Below, in pieces: positions 42,798 to 53,141 of a stretch of 64,000 nucleotides of DNA. Source of the stretch: Marinifilum flexuosum. GTDB lineage: Bacteria > Bacteroidota > Bacteroidia > Bacteroidales > Marinifilaceae. Position 1 is the first letter of the stretch; every line of letters starts with the position of its first letter. Position numbers and translations under genes: made by a program. The notes beneath the pieces are model-generated. The model was not told the DNA's origin and did not search any database. It saw only the letters and a list, made by a program, of their open reading frames with translations. The stretch is from the NCBI RefSeq assembly GCF_003610555.1, contig NZ_RAPQ01000011.1:186001-250000 (forward strand). Reading direction: 5' to 3'.

Positions 42798-42821
42798 TAA
42801 AAAAGCTCCCAAAGGAGCTTT
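42798..42821 (-). terminator. tpx terminator
   Basis: AAAGCTCC (42802-42809) pairs with GGAGCTTT (42814-42821); on the minus strand T-run follows. Confidence 0.85.
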
Positions 42822-42843
42822 CTGTTTATTTTACAAGCTTAGA

Positions 42844-43359
42844 TTAAACTAAAGATTTAGCTACTTCTAAAGCAGCTTCGTAATTAGGTTCTTCAGTCAT
42901 TTCAGCAACATATTCAACATGTTTTACCTCGTTGTTTTTGTCGATAACCACAACGCCACGAGCTAATAGTCGTAATTCTTCAACTACGAAACCATACTTG
43001 TATCCGAAATCACATTCTTTATGATCCGATAAAGTAACTAAGTTTTTGATTCCCTCGGTACCACAGAATCTACCTAAAGCAAATGGAAGATCGTTTGATA
43101 ATGTAATGATTTGTATGTTTTCATCTAGAGATGCAGCTTCTTTATTGAATCTGTGAGTTTGAGCAGAACAAACACCAGTATCGATTGAAGGAAATACAGA
43201 AAGGATTTTCACTTTTCCATCAAAATCAGAGAGTTGAACAGGAGCTAAATCTTGTCCAAAAGCTGTGAAGTTTTCAGCTTTCATTCCTGCATCTATTTCC
43301 GTTCCTACTAAAGTCATTGCATTTCCTGCAAATGTAACTTTGCTATTGTTTTTTTGCAT
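42844..43359 (-). CDS. tpx: Thiol peroxidase
   Basis: A 171-residue 2-Cys peroxiredoxin of the Tpx type that reduces peroxides using thioredoxin. Peroxidatic Cys64 is in FPSIDTGVCSAQT; resolving Cys99 is in LGRFCGTEG. Arg of the active site is in the later strand RGVVVIDKNN. No signal peptide, so cytoplasmic. A -7 box TATCTTTG (plus 43384-43391) lies 24 bases upstream. Single-gene unit with its own terminator. Confidence 0.96.
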   Translation of the reverse strand: MQKNNSKVTFAGNAMTLVGTEIDAGMKAENFTAFGQDLAPVQLSDFDGKVKILSVFPSIDTGVCSAQTHRFNKEAASLDENIQIITLSNDLPFALGRFCGTEGIKNLVTLSDHKECDFGYKYGFVVEELRLLARGVVVIDKNNEVKHVEYVAEMTEEPNYEAALEVAKSLV

Positions 43360-43383
43360 AATTATGTATTTTGTCGTTTAAAT

Positions 43384-43391
43384 CAAAGATA
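43384..43391 (-). promoter_or_regulatory. -7 box of tpx
   Basis: TATCTTTG on the minus strand before the tpx start at 43359. Confidence 0.55.
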
Positions 43392-43436
43392 AAAATTGTT
43401 TTGATTTATTCTAAATAAATGGGAATAAAAAAGCAT

Positions 43437-43462
43437 AAAAAAACCGGAGAATTCATCTCCGG
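43437..43462 (-). terminator. clpC terminator
   Basis: CCGGAGA (43444-43450) pairs with TCTCCGG (43456-43462); a run of T on the minus strand. It starts 8 bases after the clpC stop. Confidence 0.9.
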
Positions 43463-43469
43463 CTTTCTT

Positions 43470-45968
43470 TTATTCTAGTTGCTTTTGAGCTTTTAGTATT
43501 TTGGTGGTTATTTTCTGTTTAGATTTGTCTAAACCTACCGAAATCGTATCACCTTCAGAAATACTTGCTTTAATAATAACCTCGGCCATTTCATCTTCAA
43601 GATACTTTTGAATTGCTCGTTTTAATGGGCGGGCACCAAACTGAACATCGTATCCTTTTTCTGCAATAAAGTCTTTCGCTGCAGTAGAGATTTTGATGTT
43701 GTAACCCAAGTCGTTAACTCTCTTGTATAATCCGTTAAGTTCGATGTCGATAATCTTATGAATATCTTTCTGAGTTAAGGAATTAAACATGATCAAATCG
43801 TCAATTCTGTTCAAGAATTCAGGTGCGAAAGCTTTTTTCAAAGCCTTTTGGATAATGCTATTGGCATACTCGTTAGAATCATTTCCTCCAGTTTGGAATC
43901 CAATGCCTTTGCCAAAATCTTTCAACTCACGACTACCTATGTTAGAGGTCATGATAATGATAGAATTTTTGAAATCAACTCTTCGTCCTAAACTATCAGT
44001 CAACTGACCGTCATCTAGTAGCTGTAGAAGAATATTGAACACATCAGGATGTGCTTTCTCGATCTCATCTAAAAGGACTACTGAGTAAGGTTTTCTTCTT
44101 ACTTTTTCAGTTAGTTGTCCGCCTTCTTCGTATCCTACATATCCTGGAGGTGCTCCAACCAATCTTGACACAGCAAATTTTTCCATGTATTCACTCATGT
44201 CGATACGAATTAAAGCATCTGTACTATCGAAAAGATATTCGGAAAGTACTTTTGCCAGCTGAGTTTTACCAACACCAGTAGGACCTAGGAATATGAATGT
44301 TCCAATAGGCTTGTTAGGGTCTTTTAAACCAGCACGGTTACGTTGTATTGCCTTTACGATCTTAGCAATAGCATCGTCCTGACCAACTACTTTACCTTGT
44401 AATTCATCATCCATTTTAAGTAGGCGAGAACCTTCAGCTTGTGCAATTCTCTTTACAGGAACGCCTGTCATCATTGCAACAACTTCCGCTATATCTTCTT
44501 CAGCAACCTTTTCTTTTTTAAGGCTTAATTCCTGTTCCCACTTTTCTTTTTCTTTTTCAAGATCTTCAGAGAAGTTTTTTTCTTTATCTCTAAAGCTAGC
44601 AGCTAATTCAAATTTTTGAGCTTTTACAGCTTTTATTTTGCTCTGGCGAGTTTCCTCAATCTTTTTCTCAAGTTCTTCTATAATTACCGGCACATGAATG
44701 TTTGAAATGTGAACACGAGAACCTGCTTCATCCAATGCATCAATTGCTTTATCTGGAAGATATCTGTCACTAATGTATCTCGAAGTTAGTTTTACACAAG
44801 CATCAATAGCTGCTTCTGTGTAATACACATTGTGATGATCTTCGTAACGTTCTTTGATGTTGTTTAGAATCTCAATAGTTTCTTCAGGAGAGGTAGGTTC
44901 TACCATCACTTTTTGGAAACGCCTTTCTAAAGCACCGTCTTTCTCGATATTCTGACGATATTCATCCAGGGTTGTTGCACCAATACATTGAATTTCTCCA
45001 CGAGCAAGGGCTGGTTTTAACATGTTAGCAGCATCCAATGAGCCAGTTGCGCCACCTGCACCAACAATAGTGTGAATCTCATCAATAAACAAGATGATGT
45101 CAGTTGTCTTAGATAGTTCATTTAGAATGGCTTTCATTCTTTCTTCGAACTGACCACGATATTTGGTTCCTGCAACAATAGAAGCCAAATCTAAGGTTAC
45201 TACACGCTTACCAAATAGTACTCGCGAAACTTTTTTCTGAACAATTCTTAAAGCTAAACCTTCTGCGATAGCAGATTTACCAACACCTGGTTCACCAATG
45301 AGTATTGGGTTGTTTTTTTTACGACGACTCAGGATCTGTGCTAAGCGCTCAATTTCAGTTTCTCTACCCACAATTGGGTCAAGAGTTCCTTCCTCTGCTG
45401 ATTTTGTGATATCAATACCAAAATTATCAAGAACAGGAGTTTCTGATTTTCCTCTGGCGCTAGCACCTTTAGAACCTCCAGACATTCCACCTTTTCCCTC
45501 TCGCTCTTCAGATGGATAATCAGCTTGGGCTTTAGGGAACAAAGTTTTTAAATTTTCTTTTACCTTATTATAGTCTACAGTTTGGTCCTCTAATATTTGG
45601 GTAACCATACTCTTATCATCCTTTAATATGGCAAGAAGTAAATGACTGGTGTCAATAGTGTTATTTTTTAAGGCCTTAGCCTCTAAATAAATCAATTTAA
45701 GAACTCTTTCTGCTGATCGTTGTAAAGGAATGTTGTTTTGATCTAAATCAGTAATTGTATCTGATTTAATTTCCCTTTCAATGTTTTTTCTGATGTCGTA
45801 AAGATCAACACCCAAAGAGATAAGGATATCAACAGCAATGCCTTCACCTTCTCGAAGAATTCCTAAAAACAAATGTTCCGTTCCAATAGCGCTATTTCCA
45901 AGCCTTTCAGCTTCTTCTTTGCTGTATGAAAGAACATCTTTAATACGAGGTGAAAATTTTGAATCCAT
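43470..45968 (-). CDS. clpC: ATP-dependent Clp protease ATP-binding subunit ClpC
   Basis: An 832-residue HSP100 unfoldase that feeds substrates to ClpP. Two N-terminal Clp repeats (residues 1-145), AAA1 with GEPGVGKSAIAEGLA, an M/UVR coiled coil (about 410-470) and AAA2 with FLGPTGVGKTQLAK. The LGF/IGF loop that docks ClpP is likely in RELKDFGKGIGFQTGG. Short M-domain marks ClpC rather than ClpB. Divergent from gyrA. Confidence 0.96.
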   Translation of the reverse strand: MDSKFSPRIKDVLSYSKEEAERLGNSAIGTEHLFLGILREGEGIAVDILISLGVDLYDIRKNIEREIKSDTITDLDQNNIPLQRSAERVLKLIYLEAKALKNNTIDTSHLLLAILKDDKSMVTQILEDQTVDYNKVKENLKTLFPKAQADYPSEEREGKGGMSGGSKGASARGKSETPVLDNFGIDITKSAEEGTLDPIVGRETEIERLAQILSRRKKNNPILIGEPGVGKSAIAEGLALRIVQKKVSRVLFGKRVVTLDLASIVAGTKYRGQFEERMKAILNELSKTTDIILFIDEIHTIVGAGGATGSLDAANMLKPALARGEIQCIGATTLDEYRQNIEKDGALERRFQKVMVEPTSPEETIEILNNIKERYEDHHNVYYTEAAIDACVKLTSRYISDRYLPDKAIDALDEAGSRVHISNIHVPVIIEELEKKIEETRQSKIKAVKAQKFELAASFRDKEKNFSEDLEKEKEKWEQELSLKKEKVAEEDIAEVVAMMTGVPVKRIAQAEGSRLLKMDDELQGKVVGQDDAIAKIVKAIQRNRAGLKDPNKPIGTFIFLGPTGVGKTQLAKVLSEYLFDSTDALIRIDMSEYMEKFAVSRLVGAPPGYVGYEEGGQLTEKVRRKPYSVVLLDEIEKAHPDVFNILLQLLDDGQLTDSLGRRVDFKNSIIIMTSNIGSRELKDFGKGIGFQTGGNDSNEYANSIIQKALKKAFAPEFLNRIDDLIMFNSLTQKDIHKIIDIELNGLYKRVNDLGYNIKISTAAKDFIAEKGYDVQFGARPLKRAIQKYLEDEMAEVIIKASISEGDTISVGLDKSKQKITTKILKAQKQLE

Positions 45969-46273
45969 ATAGTAGGTCTTTAAATTAAATTCGTAAGTAA
46001 TTGTAATGTCAATATTCGAATAATATTTCTCGAATTGATTAAAGCAACATTAAAATAATGAAAAAATATTAGATACCGCCTAATTTCTGTATCAAATTTC
46101 AATTAAAAACTCAATTGAAATCGGAATTAAACTAGAAATCAAGCTCTAAAGTAAAAATGCTAAATATTTATCTTAATCCATATACAAATATAGATGCTTT
46201 TCTTACGCAAAAATCACTTATTTTGTTACTTTTGTAGTTCTGAGAAATGTTTAGAATTTTAAATTAATTATAG
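45969..46273. other. Divergent intergenic region clpC / gyrA
   Basis: 305 bases; the gyrA -7 box TACTTTTG at 46227-46234. No CtsR- or HrcA-type (CIRCE) operator could be recognised upstream of clpC. Confidence 0.4.
46227..46234 (+). promoter_or_regulatory. -7 box of gyrA
   Basis: TACTTTTG, 39 bases before ATG 46274; no clear TTG upstream. Confidence 0.55.
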
Positions 46274-48772
46274 ATGACTACGGGAGAAAGAATTATACGT
46301 ATCAACATCGAGGAGGAAATGAAATCAGCCTATATCGATTATTCGATGTCGGTTATTGTTTCCAGGGCCTTGCCAGATGTTAGAGACGGCTTAAAACCGG
46401 TTCACCGAAGAGTGCTTTTCGGTATGGGCGAGTTAGGTATCACAGCAAGCAAACCGTATAAGAAATCAGCAAGAATTGTTGGTGAGGTATTGGGGAAATA
46501 TCACCCACATGGTGATAGCTCTGTATACATGACCATGGTTCGTATGGCTCAACATTGGTCTTTACGTTACCCATTGATTGATGGACAAGGGAACTTTGGT
46601 TCTGTAGATGGCGATAGCCCAGCTGCTATGCGTTATACAGAGGCAAGGATGGATAAGATTGCTGAAGAAACCTTATCGGATCTGGATAAAGATACTGTTG
46701 ATATGGTTCCAAACTTTGATGAATCATTAAAGGAACCAACTGTACTTCCAACCCGTATTCCTAACCTTCTTGTTAATGGTGCATCTGGTATTGCTGTAGG
46801 TATGGCAACTAATATGCCTCCACATAACTTATCAGATACTATTGATGCGATTGTAACCACTATTGATAATAAAGAAGTGGAAATGGATGAGCTTATTAAG
46901 ATTATTAAAGCTCCGGATTTCCCGACGGGCGGTACGATTTATGGTTATCAAGGTGTTAGAGAGGCATTTGAGACAGGTAGGGGGCGTGTGGTAATTCGTT
47001 CCAAAACTAATATTGAAACGGATGAAAAAGGCCGTGAAAAGATAATTGTAACAGAAATTCCTTACATGGTTAATAAAGCAGAGCTGATTATGAAGGCTGC
47101 TGATTTAATCAACGATAAAAAGATTGATGGAATTTCGAATGTAAACGATGAATCAGACCGTAATGGTATGAGAATCGTATTCGATCTTAAGAGAGATGCA
47201 ATTGCAAATGTTGTGTTGAATAAATTATTCAAATACACGCAAATGCAAACTTCTTTTAGTGTAAATAATATTGCACTCGTAAAAGGGCGTCCAAAATTGC
47301 TTAATCTGCGTGAATTAATTGATAATTTCGTAGAGCACAGACATGACGTTGTTGTGCGCAGAACTCAATATGAATTAAGACAAGCTGAAAAGAAAGCGCA
47401 CATTCTTAAAGGGTTGATTATTGCCTTAGATCATATTGATGAAGTGATTGCATTAATCAGAGGTTCTAAGACTCCTGAGGAAGCGAAGAATGGATTGATG
47501 AGCAACTTTGATTTGGATGAAGTTCAAGCAAAAGCAATTCTTGATATGCGCTTGCAAAAACTTACAGGTTTAGAACGTGAGAAATTGCATGAGGAATACG
47601 AGGAATTGATGAAGTTGATCGATCACTTGAATGCAATTCTTGCTAATGAATCGATGAGAATGGATATCATTAAAGAAGAATTGATGGAAGTTAAAGCAAA
47701 ATACGGTGATGAAAGAAGAACCGATATTGTTTATGCTTCTGAAGAGTTCAACCCAGAAGATTTCTATGCTGATGAAGAAATGGTAATTACGATTTCTCAC
47801 ATGGGTTATATCAAACGTACGCCATTAGCAGAGTTTAAAACACAGCATAGAGGTGGAGTAGGTTCAAAAGGATCTATTACCAGAGAGGAAGATTTCCTTG
47901 AACACATGATTATGGCTACAATGCATAATACCATGTTATTCTTTACAGAAAAAGGAAAATGTTTCTGGCTTAAAGTATACGAAATCCCAGAAGGAACTAA
48001 GCAGTCGAAGGGTAGAGCAATTCAAAATCTGTTGAATATTGAGCCGGATGACAATGTGAAGGCATATATAAATGTTCTTAACCTAAAAGAAGAGGAATAT
48101 ATTAATAATAACTACATAGTTTTATGTACTAAGAAAGGTGTTGTTAAGAAAACTCCTCTTGAAGCTTATTCTCGCCCTAGAGTGAATGGTGTAAATGCAA
48201 TCACTATTCGTGAAGGAGATCAACTTCTGGAAGCAAAACTTACAAATGGTAAGAATGAAATCTTAATTGCAGGACGTTCGGGTAAAGCCATTCGATTTGC
48301 TGAAGATCAAGTTCGTTCAATGGGTAGAACAGCCTCTGGAGTACGAGGAATTACGCTGAAAGACGAGAGTGATGCAGTTGTTGGCATGATATGTGTTGAG
48401 AATGGAGAAGAGGATATTCTTGTTGTTTCGGAAAATGGTTATGGTAAAAGATCAAATATTGATGATTACAGAATTACCAACAGAGGAGGTAAAGGTGTTA
48501 AAACCATAAGCATTACTGAAAAAACTGGTGATTTGATTGCTATTAAGAATGTAACTGACAATGATGATTTGATGATCATTAATAAATCAGGTATTACCAT
48601 TCGATTGGCAGTTTCAGATCTTCGAGTTATGGGACGAGCGACTCAAGGTGTTCGTTTGATTAATTTGAGTAAAAAGAGTGATTCTATTGCTGCTGTAGCT
48701 AAAGTAAATTCATCGAATGAAGATGATGAAGAAAAAGGAGCGGAGCAAGCAACTGAAAATACTGAAGAGTAG
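46274..48772 (+). CDS. gyrA: DNA gyrase subunit A
   Basis: An 832-residue type IIA topoisomerase subunit. Catalytic Tyr121 lies in [10 protein letters not shown]. The quinolone-resistance region [14 protein letters not shown] reads Ser at the usual position 83-equivalent. C-terminal beta-pinwheel blades start at about residue 500, with the GyrA box region [10 protein letters not shown] and RGGKGVKTI. The acidic tail ([17 protein letters not shown]) is normal. ParC is excluded by the well-formed C-terminal domain; the TPR genes downstream are the usual neighbours in Bacteroidales. Confidence 0.97.
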   Translation: MTTGERIIRINIEEEMKSAYIDYSMSVIVSRALPDVRDGLKPVHRRVLFGMGELGITASKPYKKSARIVGEVLGKYHPHGDSSVYMTMVRMAQHWSLRYPLIDGQGNFGSVDGDSPAAMRYTEARMDKIAEETLSDLDKDTVDMVPNFDESLKEPTVLPTRIPNLLVNGASGIAVGMATNMPPHNLSDTIDAIVTTIDNKEVEMDELIKIIKAPDFPTGGTIYGYQGVREAFETGRGRVVIRSKTNIETDEKGREKIIVTEIPYMVNKAELIMKAADLINDKKIDGISNVNDESDRNGMRIVFDLKRDAIANVVLNKLFKYTQMQTSFSVNNIALVKGRPKLLNLRELIDNFVEHRHDVVVRRTQYELRQAEKKAHILKGLIIALDHIDEVIALIRGSKTPEEAKNGLMSNFDLDEVQAKAILDMRLQKLTGLEREKLHEEYEELMKLIDHLNAILANESMRMDIIKEELMEVKAKYGDERRTDIVYASEEFNPEDFYADEEMVITISHMGYIKRTPLAEFKTQHRGGVGSKGSITREEDFLEHMIMATMHNTMLFFTEKGKCFWLKVYEIPEGTKQSKGRAIQNLLNIEPDDNVKAYINVLNLKEEEYINNNYIVLCTKKGVVKKTPLEAYSRPRVNGVNAITIREGDQLLEAKLTNGKNEILIAGRSGKAIRFAEDQVRSMGRTASGVRGITLKDESDAVVGMICVENGEEDILVVSENGYGKRSNIDDYRITNRGGKGVKTISITEKTGDLIAIKNVTDNDDLMIINKSGITIRLAVSDLRVMGRATQGVRLINLSKKSDSIAAVAKVNSSNEDDEEKGAEQATENTEE

Positions 48773-48809
48773 TATTTTGATACGTAGAATAATTATAAAG
48801 TGATTAATC

Positions 48810-48842
48810 TTGTTCGAATATTCAAAGAAAGGTATATTTTTG
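48810..48842 (+). promoter_or_regulatory. Promoter of first TPR paralogue
   Basis: TTG at 48810-48812 and TATTTTTG at 48835-48842 with 22 bases between; the start codon at 48875 follows 32 bases later. Confidence 0.55.
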
Positions 48843-48874
48843 TTCGAGATTGTTATAAAAACTAAACATTGATT

Positions 48875-50044
48875 ATGAGAAAATTATCATTAATTCTGGT
48901 TATGATTTTGAGCGTTTCGGCTGTATTCGCACAAAAAAGTAAGGTTACCGGAGCACAAAACTTTCTTACTTCAGGTAAGTTAGATAAGGCTAAAGCAGCT
49001 ATTGATGAAGGAATTAAGCATGAAAAATGTGTAAACTATCCTAAAGCATACCTTGTAAAAGGTAAAGTTTACCAAGGAATTTTTGAGAGTCCACTTCCTG
49101 CATATAAAGATTTGGCTAAAAATCCACTTGATGTGGCTTTTGCTGCTTATATTAAAGCTTTAGAATTGGATGAAAAAGGAAAAATGGTTAAACCTGTAAA
49201 AGCACAGATGACTAATATGATTCCTGATTATACCAATGAAGCTGTAAATCTTTATAACGAAGGAGACCATGCTGGTGCATTGGCGGCTTTTGAAAAAGTA
49301 TTGGAGATTGAAGCGATGGATATGTTTAAAGATAATCCTGTGGTAGATACTGCAGTTATTTTTAATGCAGGTATGGCAGCTCAGAAAGCTGAAATGTATG
49401 ATAAAGCTATTAAGTATTACAAGCAATCTATTGATTACAATTACGGTGGAGCTAAATCATATGCTAATTTGGCAAATGTTTTAAAAACAAACGGTAATGA
49501 AGTAGAAGCAGTTAAATATCTTCACAAAGGTTTTGAATTGTTCCCAAATGATTCTTGGATGTTAGTTGAGTTAATTAACTACTATATGTTAGGAGGAGAG
49601 CCTCAAAAAGCTGCTGATTACCTTGATAAAGCCATTGCTTTAGATCCTAATAATGGTTCTTTCTATCGCGCAAAAGGTACTTTATATGAAAAGACTAAAG
49701 AACCAGCAAAAGCTGAAGAAATGTACATTAAGGCTTTAGAGTTAACTCCAGATGATTATACATCTCAGTATAACCTAGGACTTTTAAAGTTGAACGCAGC
49801 AATTGCTAAGCACAAAGAGGCTAATGAAATCATGGATGCTAAAAAGTACAATGCAGCAATTAAGGTTGTTTATGCAGAGTATGAAAAAGTAATTCCATAT
49901 TTTGAAAAAGTTCTTGAAATGCAGCCAGATGAGAAAAACTCATTGATTACTTTGAAAGAATTATATTTCAAACTTAGAAACGAAAACGAAGCTTATTTAG
50001 AAAAATACAACGAAGTGAAAGCTAAGTTGGACGGAATGGAATAA
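48875..50044 (+). CDS. Exported TPR protein (paralogue 1)
   Basis: A 389-residue protein with signal peptide MRKLSLILVMILSVSAVFAQ. TPR units fill the rest (YDKAIKYYKQSIDYNYGGAKSYANL, AADYLDKAIALDPNNGSFYRAKG, AEEMYIKALELTPDDYTSQYNLG; each cut short here as AIKYYKQSIDY, YLDKAIALDPNN, MYIKALELTPDD). It is closely similar to the next gene over its whole length, including the signal peptide and the KHEKCVNYPKAYLVKGKVYQ segment. TTG 48869 is a less likely start than ATG 48875. Likely periplasmic or outer-membrane scaffold; role unknown. Confidence 0.87.
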   Translation: MRKLSLILVMILSVSAVFAQKSKVTGAQNFLTSGKLDKAKAAIDEGIKHEKCVNYPKAYLVKGKVYQGIFESPLPAYKDLAKNPLDVAFAAYIKALELDEKGKMVKPVKAQMTNMIPDYTNEAVNLYNEGDHAGALAAFEKVLEIEAMDMFKDNPVVDTAVIFNAGMAAQKAEMYDKAIKYYKQSIDYNYGGAKSYANLANVLKTNGNEVEAVKYLHKGFELFPNDSWMLVELINYYMLGGEPQKAADYLDKAIALDPNNGSFYRAKGTLYEKTKEPAKAEEMYIKALELTPDDYTSQYNLGLLKLNAAIAKHKEANEIMDAKKYNAAIKVVYAEYEKVIPYFEKVLEMQPDEKNSLITLKELYFKLRNENEAYLEKYNEVKAKLDGME

Positions 50045-50061
50045 AATTTCTATATTGACAT

Positions 50062-50097
50062 AAAAAAGAGGGAAGCATTGTGTTTCCCTCTTTTTTT
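50062..50097 (+). terminator. Terminator between TPR paralogues
   Basis: GAGGGAA (50068-50074) pairs with TTCCCTC (50084-50090), with A and T runs extending the stem. Confidence 0.9.
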
Positions 50098-50135
50098 GTT
50101 ACATTTAAACATCATTAAGTTTAATTATAGAAAAC

Positions 50136-51305
50136 ATGAAAAAATTATCATTCATTCTGGTTATGATTTTTAGCGTTTCTTCTGTATTCGCACAAAAAAG
50201 TAAGATAACCGGAGCGCAAAATTATCTTACTTCAGGTAAATTAGATAAAGCTAAAGAAGCTATTGATGAAGGAATTAAGCATGAAAAATGTGTAAACTAC
50301 CCCAAAGCCTACCTTGTAAAGGGTAAAGTTTACCAAGGTATTTTTGAAAGTCCACTTCCTGTTTATAAGAGTTTAGAAAAAAATCCTTTGGATATTGCAT
50401 ATGCTGCATATTTAAAGGCGCTTGAGTTAGATCAGAAAGGGAAGATGCTTAAGCCTGTAAAAGCTCAAATGACCAATATGATTCCTGATTACACAAACGA
50501 AGCTGTTACTCGTTATAATGAAAAAGATTATGCTGGAGCTTTGGCAGCATTTGAAAAAGTTCTTGAAATTGAATCCATGAATTTCTTTAAAGACAATCAA
50601 GTTGTAGATACTATTGTAATTTATAATGCAGGTATGGCAGCTCAGAAAGCTGAGAAATATGATAAAGCAATTAAGTATTATAAGCAATCTATTGATTACA
50701 AGTATGGAGGGGCAAAAACATATGCATATTTGTCGAAGGTTTTAAAAGCAAAGGGTAATGAAAAAGAAGCTGTAGAGTATATTCAGAAAGGATTTGAGTT
50801 GTTTCCAAATGACTCTGATATGCTTGTTGAATTAATTAATTATTACATGTTTGGAGGAGAGCCACAGAAAGCAGCGGATTATTTAGATAAAGCGATTGCT
50901 CTGGATCCAAACAATGCATCTTTTTATAGCGCAAAAGGCCAATTATATGATAAAATGGGAGAGTTAGATAACGCCATCACCATGTATAAAAAATCAATAG
51001 AATTAGATCCAGAAGCGTTTATTCCTAGATATAATTTGGCCATTATTGTTTCAAATAAAGTTAGTAAGCATCATAAAGAAGTAAATGAAATTTTGGATGC
51101 TAAAAAATATAATGAAGCAATAAAAGAGGTTTATGCTGAGTACGAAAATGTTATACCATATTTTGAAAGTGCACTAGAAGTAAAACCAGGTGAGAAAAAC
51201 ATCTTGTTGATTCTGAAAGAAATTTATTTCAAGCTTAGAAATCAAAAAGAGGCTTACCTTGAAAAATATAATGAGGTTAAATCTCAATTGGATGACATAC
51301 AATAA
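50136..51305 (+). CDS. Exported TPR protein (paralogue 2)
   Basis: A 389-residue protein with signal peptide MKKLSFILVMIFSVSSVFAQ and the same TPR layout as its neighbour, by eye about three-quarters identical. Variation is concentrated in the middle repeat AKGQLYDKMGELDNAITMYK. The pair is a tandem duplication. It lies after a strong terminator, so it probably has its own promoter (TACATTTA near 50100 is a weak -7). A terminator follows. Function unknown; the conserved place behind gyrA suggests a core, not accessory, role. Confidence 0.87.
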   Translation: MKKLSFILVMIFSVSSVFAQKSKITGAQNYLTSGKLDKAKEAIDEGIKHEKCVNYPKAYLVKGKVYQGIFESPLPVYKSLEKNPLDIAYAAYLKALELDQKGKMLKPVKAQMTNMIPDYTNEAVTRYNEKDYAGALAAFEKVLEIESMNFFKDNQVVDTIVIYNAGMAAQKAEKYDKAIKYYKQSIDYKYGGAKTYAYLSKVLKAKGNEKEAVEYIQKGFELFPNDSDMLVELINYYMFGGEPQKAADYLDKAIALDPNNASFYSAKGQLYDKMGELDNAITMYKKSIELDPEAFIPRYNLAIIVSNKVSKHHKEVNEILDAKKYNEAIKEVYAEYENVIPYFESALEVKPGEKNILLILKEIYFKLRNQKEAYLEKYNEVKSQLDDIQ

Positions 51306-51314
51306 GGCTAAATT

Positions 51315-51340
51315 AAGGGATCAAAGATTGATCCCTTTTT
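51315..51340 (+). terminator. Terminator of second TPR paralogue
   Basis: AAGGGATC (51315-51322) pairs with GATCCCTT (51330-51337), then T-run. Confidence 0.9.
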
Positions 51341-51422
51341 AAATACTTGCATAAAAAACATAATATGAATTATAAGACTTGTAATGGTTTGATTTTATGC
51401 TTTCTATATTTTATTTGAATTC

Positions 51423-53132
51423 TTATTGCAAGTATTCTTGGAGTATTTGAATTAGTTTCCTTGGATCAATTGGTTTGGTTATGAAATTATCAGCGCCTGC
51501 ATGTAAACATTCTTCTCGTTCATTGTTCATTGCGTATGCAGTTTGTACAATAACAGGAATTGATTTATTTGTATCCTTAATCTGTTTAATAGCTTCCATG
51601 CCATCTATTTCAGGCATTCTGATATCCATTAGCACCAAATCAATTTTAGGATTGTTATCACGACAAATTTGGATTGCATCTTTTCCGTTTTTTGCCCATA
51701 CAACTGATGCGTCGGTTAATTCGATTATTGCATTTAAATAATTAAAGTTAGATCGAACATCTTCAGCTATTAGAATATTCTTTTCAGAAAAATCTAAATC
51801 GTTAATGGAACCAAGATTATCATTTGAGTTTGGCTTAGTATCATTTAGTAAATCCATCTGAACTCTACCATTGCCTGATAATCTGAAGTAAAAATTTGAT
51901 CCAACGCTTTCTTCTGAATCAAACCAGATTTCACCCTTCAACAATTGAATTAACTTTTTACACAAAGTAAGCCCTAATCCAAAACCTTCGAATTTTCTAT
52001 TGGCTTCATAATCCAGTTGTCGAAATACTTCAAATATATGTTTTTGTTTTTCCTTAGAAATTCCAATGCCCGTATCTCTTATGTAAAAAACTGGAATCGA
52101 CTTATCATCTATATAATACCCTAATTCAATATTGCCAGTATTGGTAAATTTGATAGCATTATCAACCAAACTATCCATTATTTGAATCAACTTATCACGG
52201 TCAGATTCAATCTGTACATCCTCAGAATTATTAGGAAATACCAATTTAAAATTTACTTGAGGCTTATTGGCGAGTTGAGAATTCAAATGTGCTTTTACAT
52301 CCCTTAAAGTTTCATTTATTTTAAAAGTTTTCAATGTGTAATTTAGTTGGTTTGAATCTATTTTTGATACATACAATAGATTATTAACCATCTTAAGCAG
52401 TTTACTGCTGCTATTCAGTATGTTATCAATAAATCCCTTCTGTTCTATGGGATTAATATCTTGATTTTTTAATAAATTTGAAAACCCAATTATTGCATTG
52501 ATTGGAGTTCTAAATTCATGACTGATATTTGAAAGAAATGCTGATTTTAATTCATTTGATTCTTCAGCTTCTTTCTTTGCCTTTTCCAACTCCTTCTGAG
52601 TCTTTGAAATTGTGATGAGATCAAGGATAGATTTTTCGTGAAACAAACACGCCTTTATTGAAATAGCAAATTTATTAATTACATTTTTAAGTTTCCTTTG
52701 TTCAATTTCATCCCACAGTTTGTCTTGGGCCGAAGAATACAATACAACAAACCCTAACTCCCGTAGTTTGTAGCAGGTGATAACACCTCTCTCCTTCTTT
52801 CTAAACCCAATTGCTTCTCTCGCCTCCATTGTTAATGGAATTGAAAAGGAATCCTTTTCTTCGAAACATTGATTTAAAAAATTAGAATCTTCTATATAAG
52901 TTTGCTCAAGTTTAATTTGTGGATGAGAATATATTACTGTATATCCAGTAGTTTTTGCTGAGTATGGAATACTATAATTTCGAATCCAAACGCCTCCAAA
53001 CTCTAAGTTTTTTCTTGACATCAAAGTTTGTAAGAAATTTTTACAGTTTTCTTTTCTATCAAGAGATTGTCCTACAGATAAAGAAAGTTCGTATAAAAAA
53101 GATATATCAGTAATTAAGCTATTTGTATTCAT
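51423..53132 (-). CDS. Hybrid sensor histidine kinase/response regulator
   Basis: A 569-residue soluble two-component protein. Residues about 1-175 look like a GAF-type sensor; HisKA has the phosphoryl site His205 in SNISHEFRTPINAI; HATPase_c carries SLVDNAIKFTN (N box), RDTGIGISKEKQ (G1) and FGLGLTLCKKL (G2); a receiver domain (about 450-569) has acceptor Asp503 in VLMDIRMPE and IAEDVRSN. No membrane helix, so it senses an internal signal. It begins 9 bases after the FIST gene, which very likely encodes its sensor input. No output regulator is nearby. Confidence 0.93.
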   Translation of the reverse strand: MNTNSLITDISFLYELSLSVGQSLDRKENCKNFLQTLMSRKNLEFGGVWIRNYSIPYSAKTTGYTVIYSHPQIKLEQTYIEDSNFLNQCFEEKDSFSIPLTMEAREAIGFRKKERGVITCYKLRELGFVVLYSSAQDKLWDEIEQRKLKNVINKFAISIKACLFHEKSILDLITISKTQKELEKAKKEAEESNELKSAFLSNISHEFRTPINAIIGFSNLLKNQDINPIEQKGFIDNILNSSSKLLKMVNNLLYVSKIDSNQLNYTLKTFKINETLRDVKAHLNSQLANKPQVNFKLVFPNNSEDVQIESDRDKLIQIMDSLVDNAIKFTNTGNIELGYYIDDKSIPVFYIRDTGIGISKEKQKHIFEVFRQLDYEANRKFEGFGLGLTLCKKLIQLLKGEIWFDSEESVGSNFYFRLSGNGRVQMDLLNDTKPNSNDNLGSINDLDFSEKNILIAEDVRSNFNYLNAIIELTDASVVWAKNGKDAIQICRDNNPKIDLVLMDIRMPEIDGMEAIKQIKDTNKSIPVIVQTAYAMNNEREECLHAGADNFITKPIDPRKLIQILQEYLQ

Positions 53133-53141
53133 TATTATAAA

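Noticed and set aside
45969-46273. Replication origin between clpC and gyrA
   Set aside because: No cluster of DnaA boxes and no dnaA or dnaN gene nearby.
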